In this document: one piece after another, positions 18,589 through 29,366 of the stretch
How positions within the stretch are numbered: the stretch's first letter is position 1
Layout: each line of letters begins with the position of its first letter
The notes under the pieces: generated by a model
Told to the model about the DNA's origin: nothing
The model's input: the letters and a program-made list of their open reading frames with translations, nothing else
Database searches by the model: none
Made by a program: the position numbers and the translations under genes
Assembly (NCBI RefSeq): GCF_002632615.1
Contig: NZ_NITZ01000002.1
Span: 308,211 to 372,210 of the forward strand
Reading direction: 5' to 3'
Length of the DNA: 64,000 nt
DNA from: Xenorhabdus miraniensis
Lineage (GTDB): Bacteria > Pseudomonadota > Gammaproteobacteria > Enterobacterales > Enterobacteriaceae

Positions 18589-19167
18589 TTATTCTGATTC
18601 TATAATGGCAATGATAGTAGAGCGTAAACGCTTACTCATATCAAAATCAAAAGTCGATTTATTTTGGCTGGAATATAAGATGGATAAGCCTTCAAATAAA
18701 GAGACTAACATTAGCGCTTTTTCTTTCTTGATATTCTCCGGCGTATTTGAACAGTAATTATCTAGAAGAGTAATTATCTGCTCAATGTAGTGTTGATAAA
18801 ACTTGGTTAAAGTTTTATGTAAACTTTTTGAACGACGACTTGCCAGTAACGCTTCTAACGCCAATGTGCATAAAGAGATGTCTTGTAAGTTAGTCAAAAT
18901 GATATCAATGAGAACATCAAACTTGTTAAGTTCAGGAGCAGCAAGCTGCAATCTTGTTGTTGTATCTAAAATAATTTGATTAAACAAAGCCTCCAATAAA
19001 GATTCCAAATTAGGGAAGTAGTACTGTAAATTTCCCAGCGTTATTCCATAATGGTTAGCAAGTGCTCTCATACTAAAAGAACGGCTTCCTTCTTGAACAA
19101 GAAGACTGACAGCACTATGCAAAATAGCATCTTGTTTTTCTTTAAATTTATCTTTTGGAGTTTTCAT
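18589..19167 (-). CDS. TetR-family transcriptional regulator
   Basis: 192 residues. The N-terminal helix-turn-helix is SFSMRALANHYGITLGNLQYYF (about 30-51), typical of TetR repressors, followed by a mostly helical ligand-binding domain. It is convergent with the saccharopine-dehydrogenase-like gene whose start region carries a perfect palindrome, a plausible binding site. A single half-like CCTATTTT lies in its own upstream region (about 19199-19206). The ligand is unknown. Confidence 0.85.
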   Translation of the reverse strand: MKTPKDKFKEKQDAILHSAVSLLVQEGSRSFSMRALANHYGITLGNLQYYFPNLESLLEALFNQIILDTTTRLQLAAPELNKFDVLIDIILTNLQDISLCTLALEALLASRRSKSLHKTLTKFYQHYIEQIITLLDNYCSNTPENIKKEKALMLVSLFEGLSILYSSQNKSTFDFDMSKRLRSTIIAIIESE

Positions 19168-19303
19168 TCTGCAATATCATGTAGTTACGATAAGAGCGCC
19201 TATTTTACAGAATATTATTAAATCATTATATAACCCATGGTTCTCAAATTTCATGGTGGTAATAAGGGGAAAATCGATAGGAACGGATGTTTCCCTGCCT
19301 TGA

Positions 19304-20149
19304 TTAACCCATTATTCGCTGTGGATGGGTATACACCGTTGCTCGTCCCGGTTTGCAAAACCCGATCAACGTCAGGTTGCATTTTTGCGCGACTTCAATA
19401 GCGAGTGAGGTTGCAGCAGAAACGGCAAACAAAATTTCCACGCCACAATTGGCGGCTTTTTGCACCATTTCATAGCTGGCGCGGCTGGAAACTAACACCA
19501 CACCTTGCTGCCAGCCCATTTTTGCCCGCATTCCCAGTAACTTATCCAGCGCAACATGGCGACCAACATCTTCACAGCCGCCAAGCAATTTCCCCTCAGC
19601 ATCAAACCAGCCCGCGGCATGAGTACAGCCGGTGAGAGCACCGATTTCCTGAACATGGGGTAATTGGGCAAGTGCAGTATCAAGATAAGAGAGTGAAAAG
19701 GTTTGGGTGAAAGGCAGGGGAGGAATGGGACGAAAGATTTCTGTCAGTTGTTCGGTGCCGCAGATACCACAGCCTGTTCTGCCTGCCATACTGCGTCGGC
19801 GCTCCTTTAATCCGGCAAAACGGCGATTGGAGAGTTCGATATGCAGTTCAATGCCGCCGTGACAACTGATGACCGAATCGATACCCCGAATTTCCTGCGG
19901 GGAAGTAATGATCCCTTCTGATAATGAAAAACCGATGGCAAAATGGTCAAGATCTTTCGGGCTGGCCATCATCACGACATGAGAAATACCGTTATAGACC
20001 AATGCGACGGGGACTTCCTCAGCGACCCAATCCAATTTTGGGTGACTCAGGAGGTTGTTTTGTTTCGCGTTTCTTTGTTGAACATTAATGCGAAAAGCGC
20101 CGCAAGTGCCTTCTATGGTTAACTCATTTTCTGACCTTGCATCATCCAT
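19304..20149 (-). CDS. fdhD: Formate dehydrogenase sulfurtransferase FdhD
   Basis: 281 residues. FdhD passes sulfur from IscS to the molybdenum cofactor of formate dehydrogenase. The diagnostic GRTGCGICG motif carries the two functional cysteines (127 and 130), and [14 protein letters not shown] is also typical. It diverges from fdoG, as in E. coli. The ATG at 20149 gives a length close to the family norm. Confidence 0.95.
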   Translation of the reverse strand: MDDARSENELTIEGTCGAFRINVQQRNAKQNNLLSHPKLDWVAEEVPVALVYNGISHVVMMASPKDLDHFAIGFSLSEGIITSPQEIRGIDSVISCHGGIELHIELSNRRFAGLKERRRSMAGRTGCGICGTEQLTEIFRPIPPLPFTQTFSLSYLDTALAQLPHVQEIGALTGCTHAAGWFDAEGKLLGGCEDVGRHVALDKLLGMRAKMGWQQGVVLVSSRASYEMVQKAANCGVEILFAVSAATSLAIEVAQKCNLTLIGFCKPGRATVYTHPQRIMG

Positions 20150-20303
20150 TAGTGAATTCCCCGGTAGATTGATTCATAATACTGTTTGTGTGGATTTATC
20201 AGGTAAAAAGCCCGATCACACAATGGACAATGTTTATAATAGACGGTATCCAAAATCAAAAAAAACATTCATCAAGTTATTATTCAGGTGATGTTTTGTT
20301 ATT

Positions 20304-20342
20304 CAATGTAGTCTGGCAATGTAGTCTGGCAATGTAGTCTGG
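20304..20342. repeat. Three tandem 13-bp repeats upstream of fdoG
   Basis: CAATGTAGTCTGG occurs three times without interruption (20304-20316, 20317-20329, 20330-20342) in the fdhD-fdoG intergenic region, about 90 bp before the fdoG start. It could be a regulator site or slippage. Confidence 0.85.
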
Positions 20343-20432
20343 TTACTCAATAATATATTGATAAAAAGCGAGCGCCCCCGCGGGATCCCCGTGATGGGGG
20401 TGTTAATGAGCAATGTGAGTGAGGAGATCCCC

Positions 20433-23400
20433 ATGCAAGTCAGCAGAAGGCAGTTCTTTAAGATCTGCGCTGGCGGTATGGCGGGTACGACGGCAGCCGC
20501 GCTGGGGTTTGCCCCGACCGCCGCGATTGCACAAACACGTAACTACAAATTGCTGCGTGCGCGTGAAACCCGAAATACCTGCACATACTGTTCTGTCGGC
20601 TGTGGATTATTGATGTACAGCCTTGGTGATGGCGCCAAAAATGCCAAATCCACTATTTTTCATATCGAAGGGGACCCGGATCACCCTGTAAACCGCGGTG
20701 CCTTGTGCCCTAAAGGGGCTGGATTGGTTGATTTTATCCACAGCAAAAATCGCCTGCACTATCCGGAATATCGCGCCCCCGGCTCCAATCAATGGCAACG
20801 CATAAGCTGGAATGAAGCCTTCGATCGTATTGCGAGATTGATGAAACAAGATCGCGATGCCAATTTCATCAAAACCAACCAAGATGGCGTTACGGTTAAC
20901 CGTTGGCTGACAACGGGCATGTTGTGTGCTTCCGCAGCCAGTAATGAAACGGGTTTTTTATCGCAAAAATTTAGTCGCGCTCTCGGCATGCTTGCCGTAG
21001 ACAATCAGGCGCGTGTCTGACACGGACCAACGGTAGCAAGTCTTGCTCCAACATTTGGTCGCGGTGCGATGACCAACCACTGGGTGGATATTAAGAACGC
21101 GAACCTGATTGTCGTGATGGGCGGGAATGCCGCTGAGGCACATCCTGTGGGTTTCCGTTGGGCGATGGAAGCCAAAATTCATAACAATGCCAGGCTGATT
21201 GTTATCGATCCACGTTTTACCCGTACGGCATCCGTGGCGGATTTTTACACGCCTATTCGTTCCGGTACGGATATTGTCTTCCTGTCAGGTGTGATTTTAT
21301 ACCTGATGACCAATGAAAAGATTAATCGTGAATATGTCGAGGCTTACACCAATGCCAGCCTGATTGTGCGAGAGGATTTTTCGTTCGATGATGGTTTGTT
21401 CAGCGGCTATGATGCGGAAAATCGCAGGTATGACAAAACGACATGGAATTACGAACTGGATGAGAATGGTTTTGCCAAACGTGACAAAACCCTGTCCCAT
21501 CCCCGTTGTGTCTGGAATTTGCTGAAATCTCACGTCAGCCGTTATACGCCGGATGTTGTGACTGATATTTGTGGTACGCCGAAGGAAGATTTTCTCAGGG
21601 TGTGTGAATATCTGGCAGAAACCAGTGCGAAAGACAAAACCACTTCTTTCCTGTACGCACTGGGCTGGACGCAACACTCCATTGGCGCACAGAACATTCG
21701 TACCATGGCCATGATCCAATTGTTGCTCGGCAATATGGGAATGGCGGGCGGCGGTATTAATGCACTGCGTGGTCACTCCAATATTCAGGGCCTGACGGAT
21801 TTGGGGCTGCTGTCGCAGAGCCTGCCGGGTTATCTCTCCCTGCCATCGGAGAAACAGGCCGACCTGCAAACTTATTTGCAGGCCAGTACCCCAAAATCCA
21901 CTGTTCCGGGACAGGTCAATTATTGGGGAAATTATCCGAAGTTCTTTGTCAGCCTGATGAAGAGCTTCTATGGCGATAATGCCCGTAAAGAGAATGACTG
22001 GGGCTTTGATCTGCTGCCGAAGTGGGATAAGCCTTACGATGTCCTGCAATATTTCGAAATGATGTCGAAAGGGGAAGTGAACGGTTATATCTGTCAGGGA
22101 TTCAACCCCATCGCATCATTCCCGAACAAGAACAAAGTGGTTGCTGCGTTGTCGAAACTGAAGTTTTTGATCACGGTTGATCCGCTCAGTACCGAAACGT
22201 CTTCATTCTGGCAAAATCATGGTGAGTTTAACGATGTTGATCCTTCTGCCATTCAGACCGAAGTGTTCCGCCTGCCATGCTGCTGTTTTGCCGAAGAGAA
22301 TGGCTCAATAGTCAATTCAGCCCGCTGGCTGCAATGGCACTGGAAAGGGGCGGATGCACCGGGTGAAGCCATTGGGGATGGTGAAATTCTGTCAGGTATC
22401 TTCAAGCGCCTGCGCGATTTGTACCGCGAAGAAGGCGGTGCTGCACCAGAGCAAGTCTTGAGTATGACATGGGATTATCTCGACCCTGACAATCCAACCC
22501 CGGAAGAAATAGCGCAGGAAAATAACGGTCGTGCTCTGGTTGATTTGCTGGATGACAACGGCAATGTGCTGGTGAAAAAAGGTCAGCAATTGTCATCGTT
22601 CGCGCAATTGCGTGATGACGGCACAACCGCCAGTGGTTGCTGGATATTCGCCGGAAGCTGGACACCGGAAGGCAACCAGATGGCCCGCCGTGATAACGCA
22701 GATCCGTCCGGCATCGGTAATACGCTGGGGTGGGCATGGGCGTGGCCTCTGAACCGTCGGATCCTGTATAACCGTGCATCAGCCGATCCACAGGGCAAGC
22801 CGTGGGACCCGAAACGTCAATTGATTGCCTGGAACGGTGATAAATGGGCGGGTGTAGATATCCCGGACTACAGCAACGCGGCTCCCGGTACGGATGTCGG
22901 GCCGTTTATCATGCAGCCCGAAGGCATGGGACGCCTGTTTGCCATCGACAAAATGGCTGAAGGCCCCTTCCCTGAACATTATGAGCCGTTCGAAACGCCG
23001 CTGGGAACTAACCCGCTGCATCCGAATGTGGTTTCCAATCCGGCTGCCCGCGTATTCAAGAGTGATTTTGAAGCGATGGGTAAGGCCGATAAATTCCCTT
23101 ATGTGGGAACCACTTATCGACTGACCGAACATTTCCACTTCTGGACAAAACATGCGTTGTTAAATGCTATTGCCCAGCCAGAGCAGTTTGTGGAAATTGG
23201 TGAGCGGTTGGCGGCAGAGAAAGGCATCAAGCAGGGTGATACTGTCAGAGTTAGCTCCAAACGTGGTTATATCAAAGCCAAGGCGGTGGTGACAAAGCGT
23301 ATTCGTACCTTGAATGTTCATGGCCGTGAAGTAGATACCATCGGTATCCCGATTCACTGGGGTTTTGAAGGCGCGGCGAAGAAAGGTTTCCTTGCGAATA

Positions 23401-23480
23401 CCCTGACGCCGTTTGTCGGTGATGCCAATACGCAGACACCGGAATTCAAGGCATTTCTGGTTAATGTGGAAAAGGTGTAG
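20433..23480 (+). CDS. fdoG: Formate dehydrogenase major subunit, selenoprotein
   Basis: 1015 residues when the in-frame UGA at 21018-21020 is read as selenocysteine (residue 196, the same position as in E. coli FdnG, also 1015 residues). The start at 20433 (SD GAGGAG) gives a twin-arginine signal, SRRQFFK. The 4Fe-4S motif CTYCSVGCG follows. The subunit binds bis-MGD molybdenum and oxidises formate to CO2 in the periplasm, passing electrons to FdoH and FdoI. It starts the fdoGHI operon. FdnG of the nitrate-linked enzyme is the alternative name; the adjacent fdhD and fdhE favour the fdo arrangement. Confidence 0.95.
21032..21049 (+). promoter_or_regulatory. SECIS hairpin for selenocysteine insertion
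   Basis: Twelve nt after the UGA, GGTAGCAAGTCTTGCTCC folds into GG / bulged U / AGCA stem with an AGUCU apical loop. This matches the bulged U and the loop GU that SelB recognises in E. coli fdhF and fdnG. Confidence 0.85.
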
Positions 23481-23492
23481 GGGAGAAAAATC

Positions 23493-24410
23493 ATGTCATT
23501 GCAATCTCAAGACATTATTCGTCGCTCTGCCACCAATTCACTGACTCCCGCACCTCATGTGCGGGAGCACCAGCAAGAAGTGGCAAAGTTGATCGACGTG
23601 ACGACCTGCATCGGCTGTAAAGCGTGTCAGGTGGCGTGTTCAGAATGGAACGACATTCGTGATGAAGTTGGGCATAACGTCGGTGTTTATGATAATCCAG
23701 CCGATCTGACGGCGAAGTCATGGACAGTGATGCGATTTTCCGAAGTGGAGGAGAATGGCAGACTGGAATGGTTGATCCGTAAAGATGGCTGTATGCACTG
23801 TGCTGATCCGGGTTGTCTGAAAGCCTGTCCGGCAGAAGGGGCGATTATTCAGTATGCCAATGGTATTGTTGATTTTCAGTCAGAGCACTGCATTGGTTGC
23901 GGCTATTGCATTGCGGGCTGTCCTTTCAATGTACCGCGCATCAACAAAGAGGATAATCGCGCTTACAAATGTACCCTGTGTGTTGACCGTGTTGGTGTGG
24001 GGCAGGAGCCTGCTTGTGTGAAGACCTGTCCGACCGGCGCGATTCATTTCGGCAGTAAGCAGGATATGAAAGCGCTGGCAGCGGAGAGGGTTGAGGAGCT
24101 TAAGGGGCGCGGTTATGAAAATGCCGGGTTGTACGATCCCGAAGGTGTGGGGGGAACACATGTGATGTATGTTCTGCACCATGCCAATAAACCTCAGCTT
24201 TATCACGGCCTGCCGGATAACCCGACCATCAGCCCGACGGTCACATTCTGGAAAGGTGTCTGGAAGCCATTGGCGGCAATCGGTTTTGCCGCGACCTTTG
24301 CGGCTTCCATTTTCCATTACGTCGGCATTGGCCCGAACCGTGTCTCTAAAGAAGAGGAAGAGAGCGCACTCAAGGATGTTGATTCCAGCGATCAGGAGGT
24401 GAAGAAATGA
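23493..24410 (+). CDS. fdoH: Formate dehydrogenase iron-sulfur subunit
   Basis: 305 residues. Four 4Fe-4S clusters are marked by [35 protein letters not shown] and CTLCVDR...CVKTC. A single C-terminal transmembrane helix (about 258-280) anchors it in the inner membrane. It carries electrons from FdoG to the cytochrome b subunit. It lies 12 bp after fdoG and overlaps fdoI by 4 bp (ATGA). Confidence 0.95.
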   Translation: MSLQSQDIIRRSATNSLTPAPHVREHQQEVAKLIDVTTCIGCKACQVACSEWNDIRDEVGHNVGVYDNPADLTAKSWTVMRFSEVEENGRLEWLIRKDGCMHCADPGCLKACPAEGAIIQYANGIVDFQSEHCIGCGYCIAGCPFNVPRINKEDNRAYKCTLCVDRVGVGQEPACVKTCPTGAIHFGSKQDMKALAAERVEELKGRGYENAGLYDPEGVGGTHVMYVLHHANKPQLYHGLPDNPTISPTVTFWKGVWKPLAAIGFAATFAASIFHYVGIGPNRVSKEEEESALKDVDSSDQEVKK

Positions 24411-25048
24411 AAAAGCGTAACGATATCATTATTCGTCATTCTCCGGTTGAGCGGGTCAATCATTGGGCAGTGGTGATCTGCTTTTTGTTCACCGCTATCA
24501 GTGGATTGGGTTTTTTCTTTCCTTCCCTGAACTGGATGATGAATATCTTTGGTACACCACAGCTATCACGGATACTGCACCCGTTTGCGGGTTCGATAAT
24601 GTTCTTCCTGTTTATCTTTATGTTTTTCAGATACTTCAAACATAACCTGATCGACAGGGATGACATTGAATGGGCGAAGAATGTCCATAAAGTGCTGCGT
24701 AATGAAGAAGCGGGGGATATCGGGCAGTATAACCTCGGTCAGAAAGGCATTTACTGGTCGGTAAGTGTTTGTCTGTTTTTCTTGTTGGTCAGCGGCATTA
24801 TTATCTGGCGTCCTTATTTTGCCGAATATTTCTCGATTCCATTGATCAGAATTGCCTTGCTGGTGCACTCACTGTCAGCGATCGGCCTGATTCTGACCAT
24901 TATTGTCCACGCTTATGCGGCGTTTTGGGTGAAAGGCTCAGTACGGGCGATGGTGGAAGGCTGGGTCACACGTGGCTGGGCGAAAAAACATCATCCCCGC
25001 TGGTATCGTGAGATCGTGAAGCAAGAGCAACAGAAGGAAAAAGAGTAA
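24407..25048 (+). CDS. fdoI: Formate dehydrogenase cytochrome b556 subunit
   Basis: 213 residues with four transmembrane helices and conserved histidines for heme b (ERVNHW near residue 18, LHPFAGS, LVHSLSA, HAYAAF). It passes electrons to quinone. It is the last gene of fdoGHI, followed by a strong terminator. The start overlaps the fdoH stop. Confidence 0.95.
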   Translation: MKKRNDIIIRHSPVERVNHWAVVICFLFTAISGLGFFFPSLNWMMNIFGTPQLSRILHPFAGSIMFFLFIFMFFRYFKHNLIDRDDIEWAKNVHKVLRNEEAGDIGQYNLGQKGIYWSVSVCLFFLLVSGIIIWRPYFAEYFSIPLIRIALLVHSLSAIGLILTIIVHAYAAFWVKGSVRAMVEGWVTRGWAKKHHPRWYREIVKQEQQKEKE

Positions 25049-25055
25049 ATTTGAG

Positions 25056-25085
25056 GCAGGGTATTTTGGTGTACCCTGCTTTTTT
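25056..25085 (+). terminator. Rho-independent terminator of fdoGHI
   Basis: An 8-bp stem (25056-25063 with 25072-25079), an 8-nt loop and six T residues, 8 bp after the fdoI stop. Confidence 0.9.
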
Positions 25086-25132
25086 CTTGCATATTGAAAA
25101 TGAAGTGAGACTGAGGCCGCACCCATTTCTTA

Positions 25133-25414
25133 TCAATAACTCATTTTAATATCGATATTGGCACCGCAGGCCCTGGCATAGCGGGAGAGCGTTTTCATGC
25201 TGGCCCCCATTGGGTTACCTTCAAGCCTCGTAATGGCAGATGGAGAAACTCCCAATCTATTAGCCAATTCTGATTTAGATAACCCAGCATGTTCACGCAT
25301 TTGGTATAGTAGCTCAATAATACCTAATTCTTTATCTGCATCGTTGTATGCTTGGATGGCCTCTGGTGTATTTAACATCTCTGCTTTCAGTTGGTCAAAT
25401 TCAATACCTTTCAT
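25133..25414 (-). CDS. Antitoxin with XRE helix-turn-helix
   Basis: 93 residues. The helix-turn-helix LSKSELANRLGVSPSAITRLEG lies at about residues 44-65. It follows and overlaps by 4 bp a HigB/RelE-like toxin, the toxin-first order typical of HigBA-type modules. It probably neutralises the toxin and represses the pair. Confidence 0.85.
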   Translation of the reverse strand: MKGIEFDQLKAEMLNTPEAIQAYNDADKELGIIELLYQMREHAGLSKSELANRLGVSPSAITRLEGNPMGASMKTLSRYARACGANIDIKMSY

Positions 25415-25725
25415 TCGTTAAGCTCCTTCAGCCGTTTTCTGGCGAGTTCTATCGCACCAGTAGGGGTTTTTTGCGTTTTTTTCACAAACGCATGCAGTAG
25501 GTAAATTTTCTGGCCTATTTCAAATGCGTATAGCGTTCTGGTAATGTTTTTATCTCCTATTCTTAATTCAAACAGACCACCACCAATAACTCTGCTATGT
25601 GGCATTTTTAGCTGATTACCGTTCGTTCGTAGACGCTCTATTAATTTGAACATCCGACCTCGTAGTTCGTCCGGTAACTGTTTTAATTCTAACAGTGCGT
25701 CTGGGTGAGTTATCACATTGAACAT
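25411..25725 (-). CDS. HigB/Gp49-like toxin
   Basis: 104 residues from the ATG at 25725, chosen because AGGAGG lies 5-6 nt upstream; the frame extends 27 bp further. The sequence (FELRIGDKNITRTLYAF, YLLHAFVKKTQKTP) is typical of phage-derived Gp49-like/HigB toxins, ribosome-dependent mRNA endonucleases. It overlaps the antitoxin gene downstream. Confidence 0.85.
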   Translation of the reverse strand: MFNVITHPDALLELKQLPDELRGRMFKLIERLRTNGNQLKMPHSRVIGGGLFELRIGDKNITRTLYAFEIGQKIYLLHAFVKKTQKTPTGAIELARKRLKELNE

Positions 25726-25839
25726 TTTAGCTCCTCCTGGCGAAAAATACACCTAAAAGGAAAAATTAACTCAATAAGAAAATTTCCCCAAAAAGAGAAA
25801 AATATTAACTTTTGGTTATTAGCAGAATTGTAATGAAAA

Positions 25840-26077
25840 TAGACAATTAGCATTGGGTGCGTCTCTCTGTCGTGCCTCAATTGATGAGTTAAGACGTGAT
25901 TTGGGCTGGTAAGTAATGTTGACGCTCGTTTACTAAAGTCGGTTTGAAAAGGATGCTAAGAAATATGCCAACAATAAGAAAGCGCAAGAGATTATTCTAG
26001 AGACTTTTGCGCTTTTACAGACCTGTCAGACATTACCGCCAAAATATAAAGAGCACCAAGCTGATTTATTCAAGTAG
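25840..26077 (+). pseudogene. Decayed DinJ/YafQ-like toxin-antitoxin remnant
   Basis: A frame ending ASIDELRRDLGW then TAA (25911-25913) looks like an antitoxin C-terminus. Two nt later ATG (25916) opens MLTLVY, a TAA at codon 7, then SRFEKDAKKYA ... LPPKYKEHQ, which resembles the N-terminal half of RelE/YafQ toxins, ending at TAG 26075-26077. Both a nonsense codon and a C-terminal truncation are visible. Confidence 0.6.
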
Positions 26078-26102
26078 CTGATGCTCCATAAATAAGGAAA
26101 AA

Positions 26103-28175
26103 TCATTCACTGAATAATTTTTTGAGCCTCTGATTAGCCTGCTCCTTATCAAAAGGCTCAAGCTCTTCACTTGGAGATAATCCCGCCCAATCCAATTGCT
26201 CCGCTTCGTCTTCAGTCAGAACTTTCTTTTTCCTTAATTTGAGTAAATGGTTCCAACTAAAAATACCGCCAGAATCTTCAGCCGGACACATACCCTTGCC
26301 TGCCGTAACTATAGGCAGGGTAATATCTTTTTGCAGTACTTTCTCGACTATCGCCAAATGGAACCAATCATCGCCAAAGTCATATTGGTAGCTGAGATAA
26401 TCGTCGATATCATTCAGAAATACTCCGATACGTACTTGGTCATAATGCTCTTCTGGAATTTCTATTCCCATAATATCAAAACGGAACAGGTGGGCATTCT
26501 CCCATCCCATGGCATTTTGTATCACATCATGAAATTCACTCAGTGTGAGTTGGTTGCTGACTTGAATCCGGCGCCATACCGCAGGGCTTGCATCAAGTAA
26601 GCTGACTTTGATGACTAATCCTTGTAGTGGCAACTCGGCATCGATAAGGTTCATCGCGCTGGTAAAGTACTCAAAACTGAACTCTGATAAGGTATCAAAT
26701 AGTGCAAATTTTTTGCGATTCAAAGTGGGATCGCTGAGTGTATGGGCCAAGTCTAAATAATCATTCGTCAGACGTTGCGCTTGTGGCGGCAGTTTATACC
26801 GTTCGACTGCGGCCGAGTAAGTCAGGCGTTCAGTAAACAGCTCCCGGTTTGCATAGTAATAGCGCTTCAATAAATCCTTAGGTGTTTTCGCTTCCAATAT
26901 ATATTCTTCTGGTGCCAGCCAACTCATAATTAATGGCGAATACCCCGTCATAAGGCTGAGGCGATTGCGTTCCTGGCGTTGCCGATTGGCTTGATAGCCC
27001 AGTTTTTGGCTCCAGTATTCAAAATCAAACGCTTCTGGTTGTGTCCACTCGAAAGGGAGTTGCGATAACCAATAAAGTGAGTAGAGATCAAGTGGCGTGT
27101 TTTTGTTCGACTGTACTGAAAGGATCCACGGTAAAACTTGTTGCAGCCAGTCTGGAGAAACCGATGTAAAGTCTACATGAGGGTCTAATTGTGCGATCAG
27201 CTCAGTGAGGGATTGTTCAGGATCAAGATTCAGTAAGGTTTCCCGAATGCCCGATTTGAAATCCAGCATCATGTTTAACTGATATACCTGATTATCCAGT
27301 GTCACTTTTGTCATCATACTGGCGCAATCATTGCCATCAACATGGGAGGCGTATAATTCATGTATTTCTGCTGTCTTCCGGGCCTTATTGTGTGCCAGTG
27401 CGCGTTTTTTCCAGCGCTTAAAACAGTGTTTAATAGAGGGATGGCGATTGAATCGTGCACACAGGTTTAAAAGTTGCAAGTAGGATAAATTTGTCCATGC
27501 CGAGGAAGGGCAATTATCCAACACTTGTGCACTGGCAAGGGCAACGGGCTCTTCAAAGTACTGAGTCAGTAAAAGCAGAGCATCTATGCCCCATGGACAG
27601 TGAGCCACTTCCGACAGTAAATAAGGTAAGGTTTCAGCAGGTACTACAGAAAAGCCGGTTTCGAAAAACTCAATGAATTCAATGCCAGATTGGATCTCAA
27701 ATTGATCAAATAGTTGGCTTAATCTGGGCTGTTTCTGGGGAAAAGCCGCGATATTGGTGCTATCTGCATATTCTGGAGCATCCAGCAAATAAGTGATGTC
27801 AGTATTGATGTGAAACTGATGTCTCTTCAATATTGATAAACAAAGCAGCACACACTCACTGTTGATCTCGTCGCTTTCTTTGGCATAAGCCAGAATGTAT
27901 TCAATAGTCTCTTCAAATTGTTGTCTTGCTTCTGCTGGTAACTTGTTCGTCGTTAACGCAAGTTCTGCGATGGCAACTTCAACCCAACTGCTAATGCTGT
28001 CCCCCATCTCGGTCATCGTTTCTTTGGGCAGGGCTAATACCAGACTTATCAGCAGGAATACGTTTTCTGGATTGGTAAACCAATCCATCTGCTTTTGGGT
28101 TAAATTTCTCTGTTTCTCAGGTAATTGGGCATATTTTTCTATTGCCGCCCGTAATTTTTCAGGTGTTAGTTTCAT
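26103..28175 (-). CDS. Large protein with C-terminal pRiA4b ORF-3-like domain
   Basis: 690 residues from the ATG at 28175 (AAGAGA upstream); a TTG 15 bp earlier is in frame. The C-terminal part from about residue 510 (VIKVSLLDASPAVWRRIQV, YQYDFGDDWFHLAIVEKV, CPAEDSGG) is the plasmid pRiA4b ORF-3/IS1096-passenger domain, of unknown function. The N-terminal 500 residues are mostly helical, with many Leu, Glu and Gln and no motif I recognise. This domain usually occurs alone in about 200 residues, so the long N-terminal extension is notable. Monocistronic, on the strand opposite the flanking fdo/sel genes. Confidence 0.75.
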   Translation of the reverse strand: MKLTPEKLRAAIEKYAQLPEKQRNLTQKQMDWFTNPENVFLLISLVLALPKETMTEMGDSISSWVEVAIAELALTTNKLPAEARQQFEETIEYILAYAKESDEINSECVLLCLSILKRHQFHINTDITYLLDAPEYADSTNIAAFPQKQPRLSQLFDQFEIQSGIEFIEFFETGFSVVPAETLPYLLSEVAHCPWGIDALLLLTQYFEEPVALASAQVLDNCPSSAWTNLSYLQLLNLCARFNRHPSIKHCFKRWKKRALAHNKARKTAEIHELYASHVDGNDCASMMTKVTLDNQVYQLNMMLDFKSGIRETLLNLDPEQSLTELIAQLDPHVDFTSVSPDWLQQVLPWILSVQSNKNTPLDLYSLYWLSQLPFEWTQPEAFDFEYWSQKLGYQANRQRQERNRLSLMTGYSPLIMSWLAPEEYILEAKTPKDLLKRYYYANRELFTERLTYSAAVERYKLPPQAQRLTNDYLDLAHTLSDPTLNRKKFALFDTLSEFSFEYFTSAMNLIDAELPLQGLVIKVSLLDASPAVWRRIQVSNQLTLSEFHDVIQNAMGWENAHLFRFDIMGIEIPEEHYDQVRIGVFLNDIDDYLSYQYDFGDDWFHLAIVEKVLQKDITLPIVTAGKGMCPAEDSGGIFSWNHLLKLRKKKVLTEDEAEQLDWAGLSPSEELEPFDKEQANQRLKKLFSE

Positions 28176-28398
28176 AATCAATCTCTTCAATTTATTGATA
28201 GGCCAACCCAGAAGAGTGTTAATGATTATGCAGATAAATCCACCCTTCCCCCCTTTTTATAGCACTGATAGTCTAACCTGAATTGTTACGGTGATGTCAG
28301 TAAACTTGCATGGTAATACCCGTTGTTTGGTAAGGTAATGTTTGGCAAGGTAAGATGGTTGGATACTTACGTATAAACATAATGGGAAGGTGAAGGTA

Positions 28399-29331
28399 AT
28401 GAGTATTCGCATTGTTCCTAAAGAGCAGTTAGGCAAAGAGCGCTTAAATGAAAGAGGTGCTGGTTTTATTCCTCCCTTGCTGTTTGCCAATCTGAAAAAT
28501 CTGTATCAACGTCGTGCCGAACGTTTGAGAACGTTGGCGACAGAAAACAATCCATTTTCAAACTACCTAAATTTTGTTGCTGAAATCGTACAGGCCCAGC
28601 AAAAAGCCCTGTATGACAATCCGCTGGATGTGGCGTTGGATGAAATTATCGGTCATTCCCGACAAGAGAATGGCATCCCGCTAGATTGTAAAACCCTGCC
28701 CCGTACTCAGCACTGGCAAAATATCCTGCATTCCCTGATAGCAGAATTGTTGCCCACCGTGCCAGAACATGTAAAACCTGCCATCGAAAATCTGGTAAAA
28801 AACTCAGAACAAGAGCTGGAAGAGATGGCAAGTGCGCTGCTTAACAGAGAATTCAGCAAAGTCAGTGCCGATCAGGCGGTGTTTATCTGGGCGGCATTGT
28901 CTGTTTATTGGGCTCAAATGGCCAGCCTGATCCCCGGCAAAGCGCGGGCGGAATATGGTGAACACCGACAGTTTTGTCCGGTTTGCGGCAGTATGCCCGT
29001 TGTCAGTATGGTGCAAATCGGCGCAAGCCAAGGCTTGCGCTATTTGCATTGTCATTTATGTGAAAGCGAGTGGCATGTTGTGCGAATCAAATGTAGCAAT
29101 TGTGAGCAGACTCGTGATCTGAATTATTGGTCATTGGATAGTGAACAAGCAGCAGTCAAGGCGGAAAGTTGTGGTGATTGCGGCAGTTACCTGAAAATTC
29201 TTTATCAGGAAAAAGATCCCAATGTAGATGCCGTGGCGGATGATCTGGCATCGCTGATTTTGGATGCCAAAATGGAAGAGGAAGGTTTTGCCCGTAGCAG
29301 CCTGAACCCTTTTCTATTGCCCAATGAATAA
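28399..29331 (+). CDS. fdhE: Formate dehydrogenase accessory protein FdhE
   Basis: 310 residues from the ATG at 28399, which follows GAAGG; an in-frame GTG lies at 28390. E. coli FdhE is 309. It binds iron through rubredoxin-like cysteine pairs, visible as CPVCGS, CHLCES, CSNCEQ and CGDCGS (about 195-280), and is needed for assembly of respiratory formate dehydrogenases. It is separated from fdoI by a toxin-antitoxin pair and an unrelated gene, unlike in E. coli, and is followed closely by selA. Confidence 0.95.
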   Translation: MSIRIVPKEQLGKERLNERGAGFIPPLLFANLKNLYQRRAERLRTLATENNPFSNYLNFVAEIVQAQQKALYDNPLDVALDEIIGHSRQENGIPLDCKTLPRTQHWQNILHSLIAELLPTVPEHVKPAIENLVKNSEQELEEMASALLNREFSKVSADQAVFIWAALSVYWAQMASLIPGKARAEYGEHRQFCPVCGSMPVVSMVQIGASQGLRYLHCHLCESEWHVVRIKCSNCEQTRDLNYWSLDSEQAAVKAESCGDCGSYLKILYQEKDPNVDAVADDLASLILDAKMEEEGFARSSLNPFLLPNE

Positions 29332-29366
29332 GTGTTCCCAATGAATAAATGGTGATGGATAAAACG

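Noticed and set aside
20358..21020. Separate 220-residue formate dehydrogenase fragment ending at a stop
   Set aside because: The stop is a selenocysteine UGA with a SECIS hairpin; the gene continues to 23480.
21297..22049. Minus-strand 250-codon frame inside fdoG
   Set aside because: Antisense shadow of a long conserved gene; no RBS or recognisable motif.
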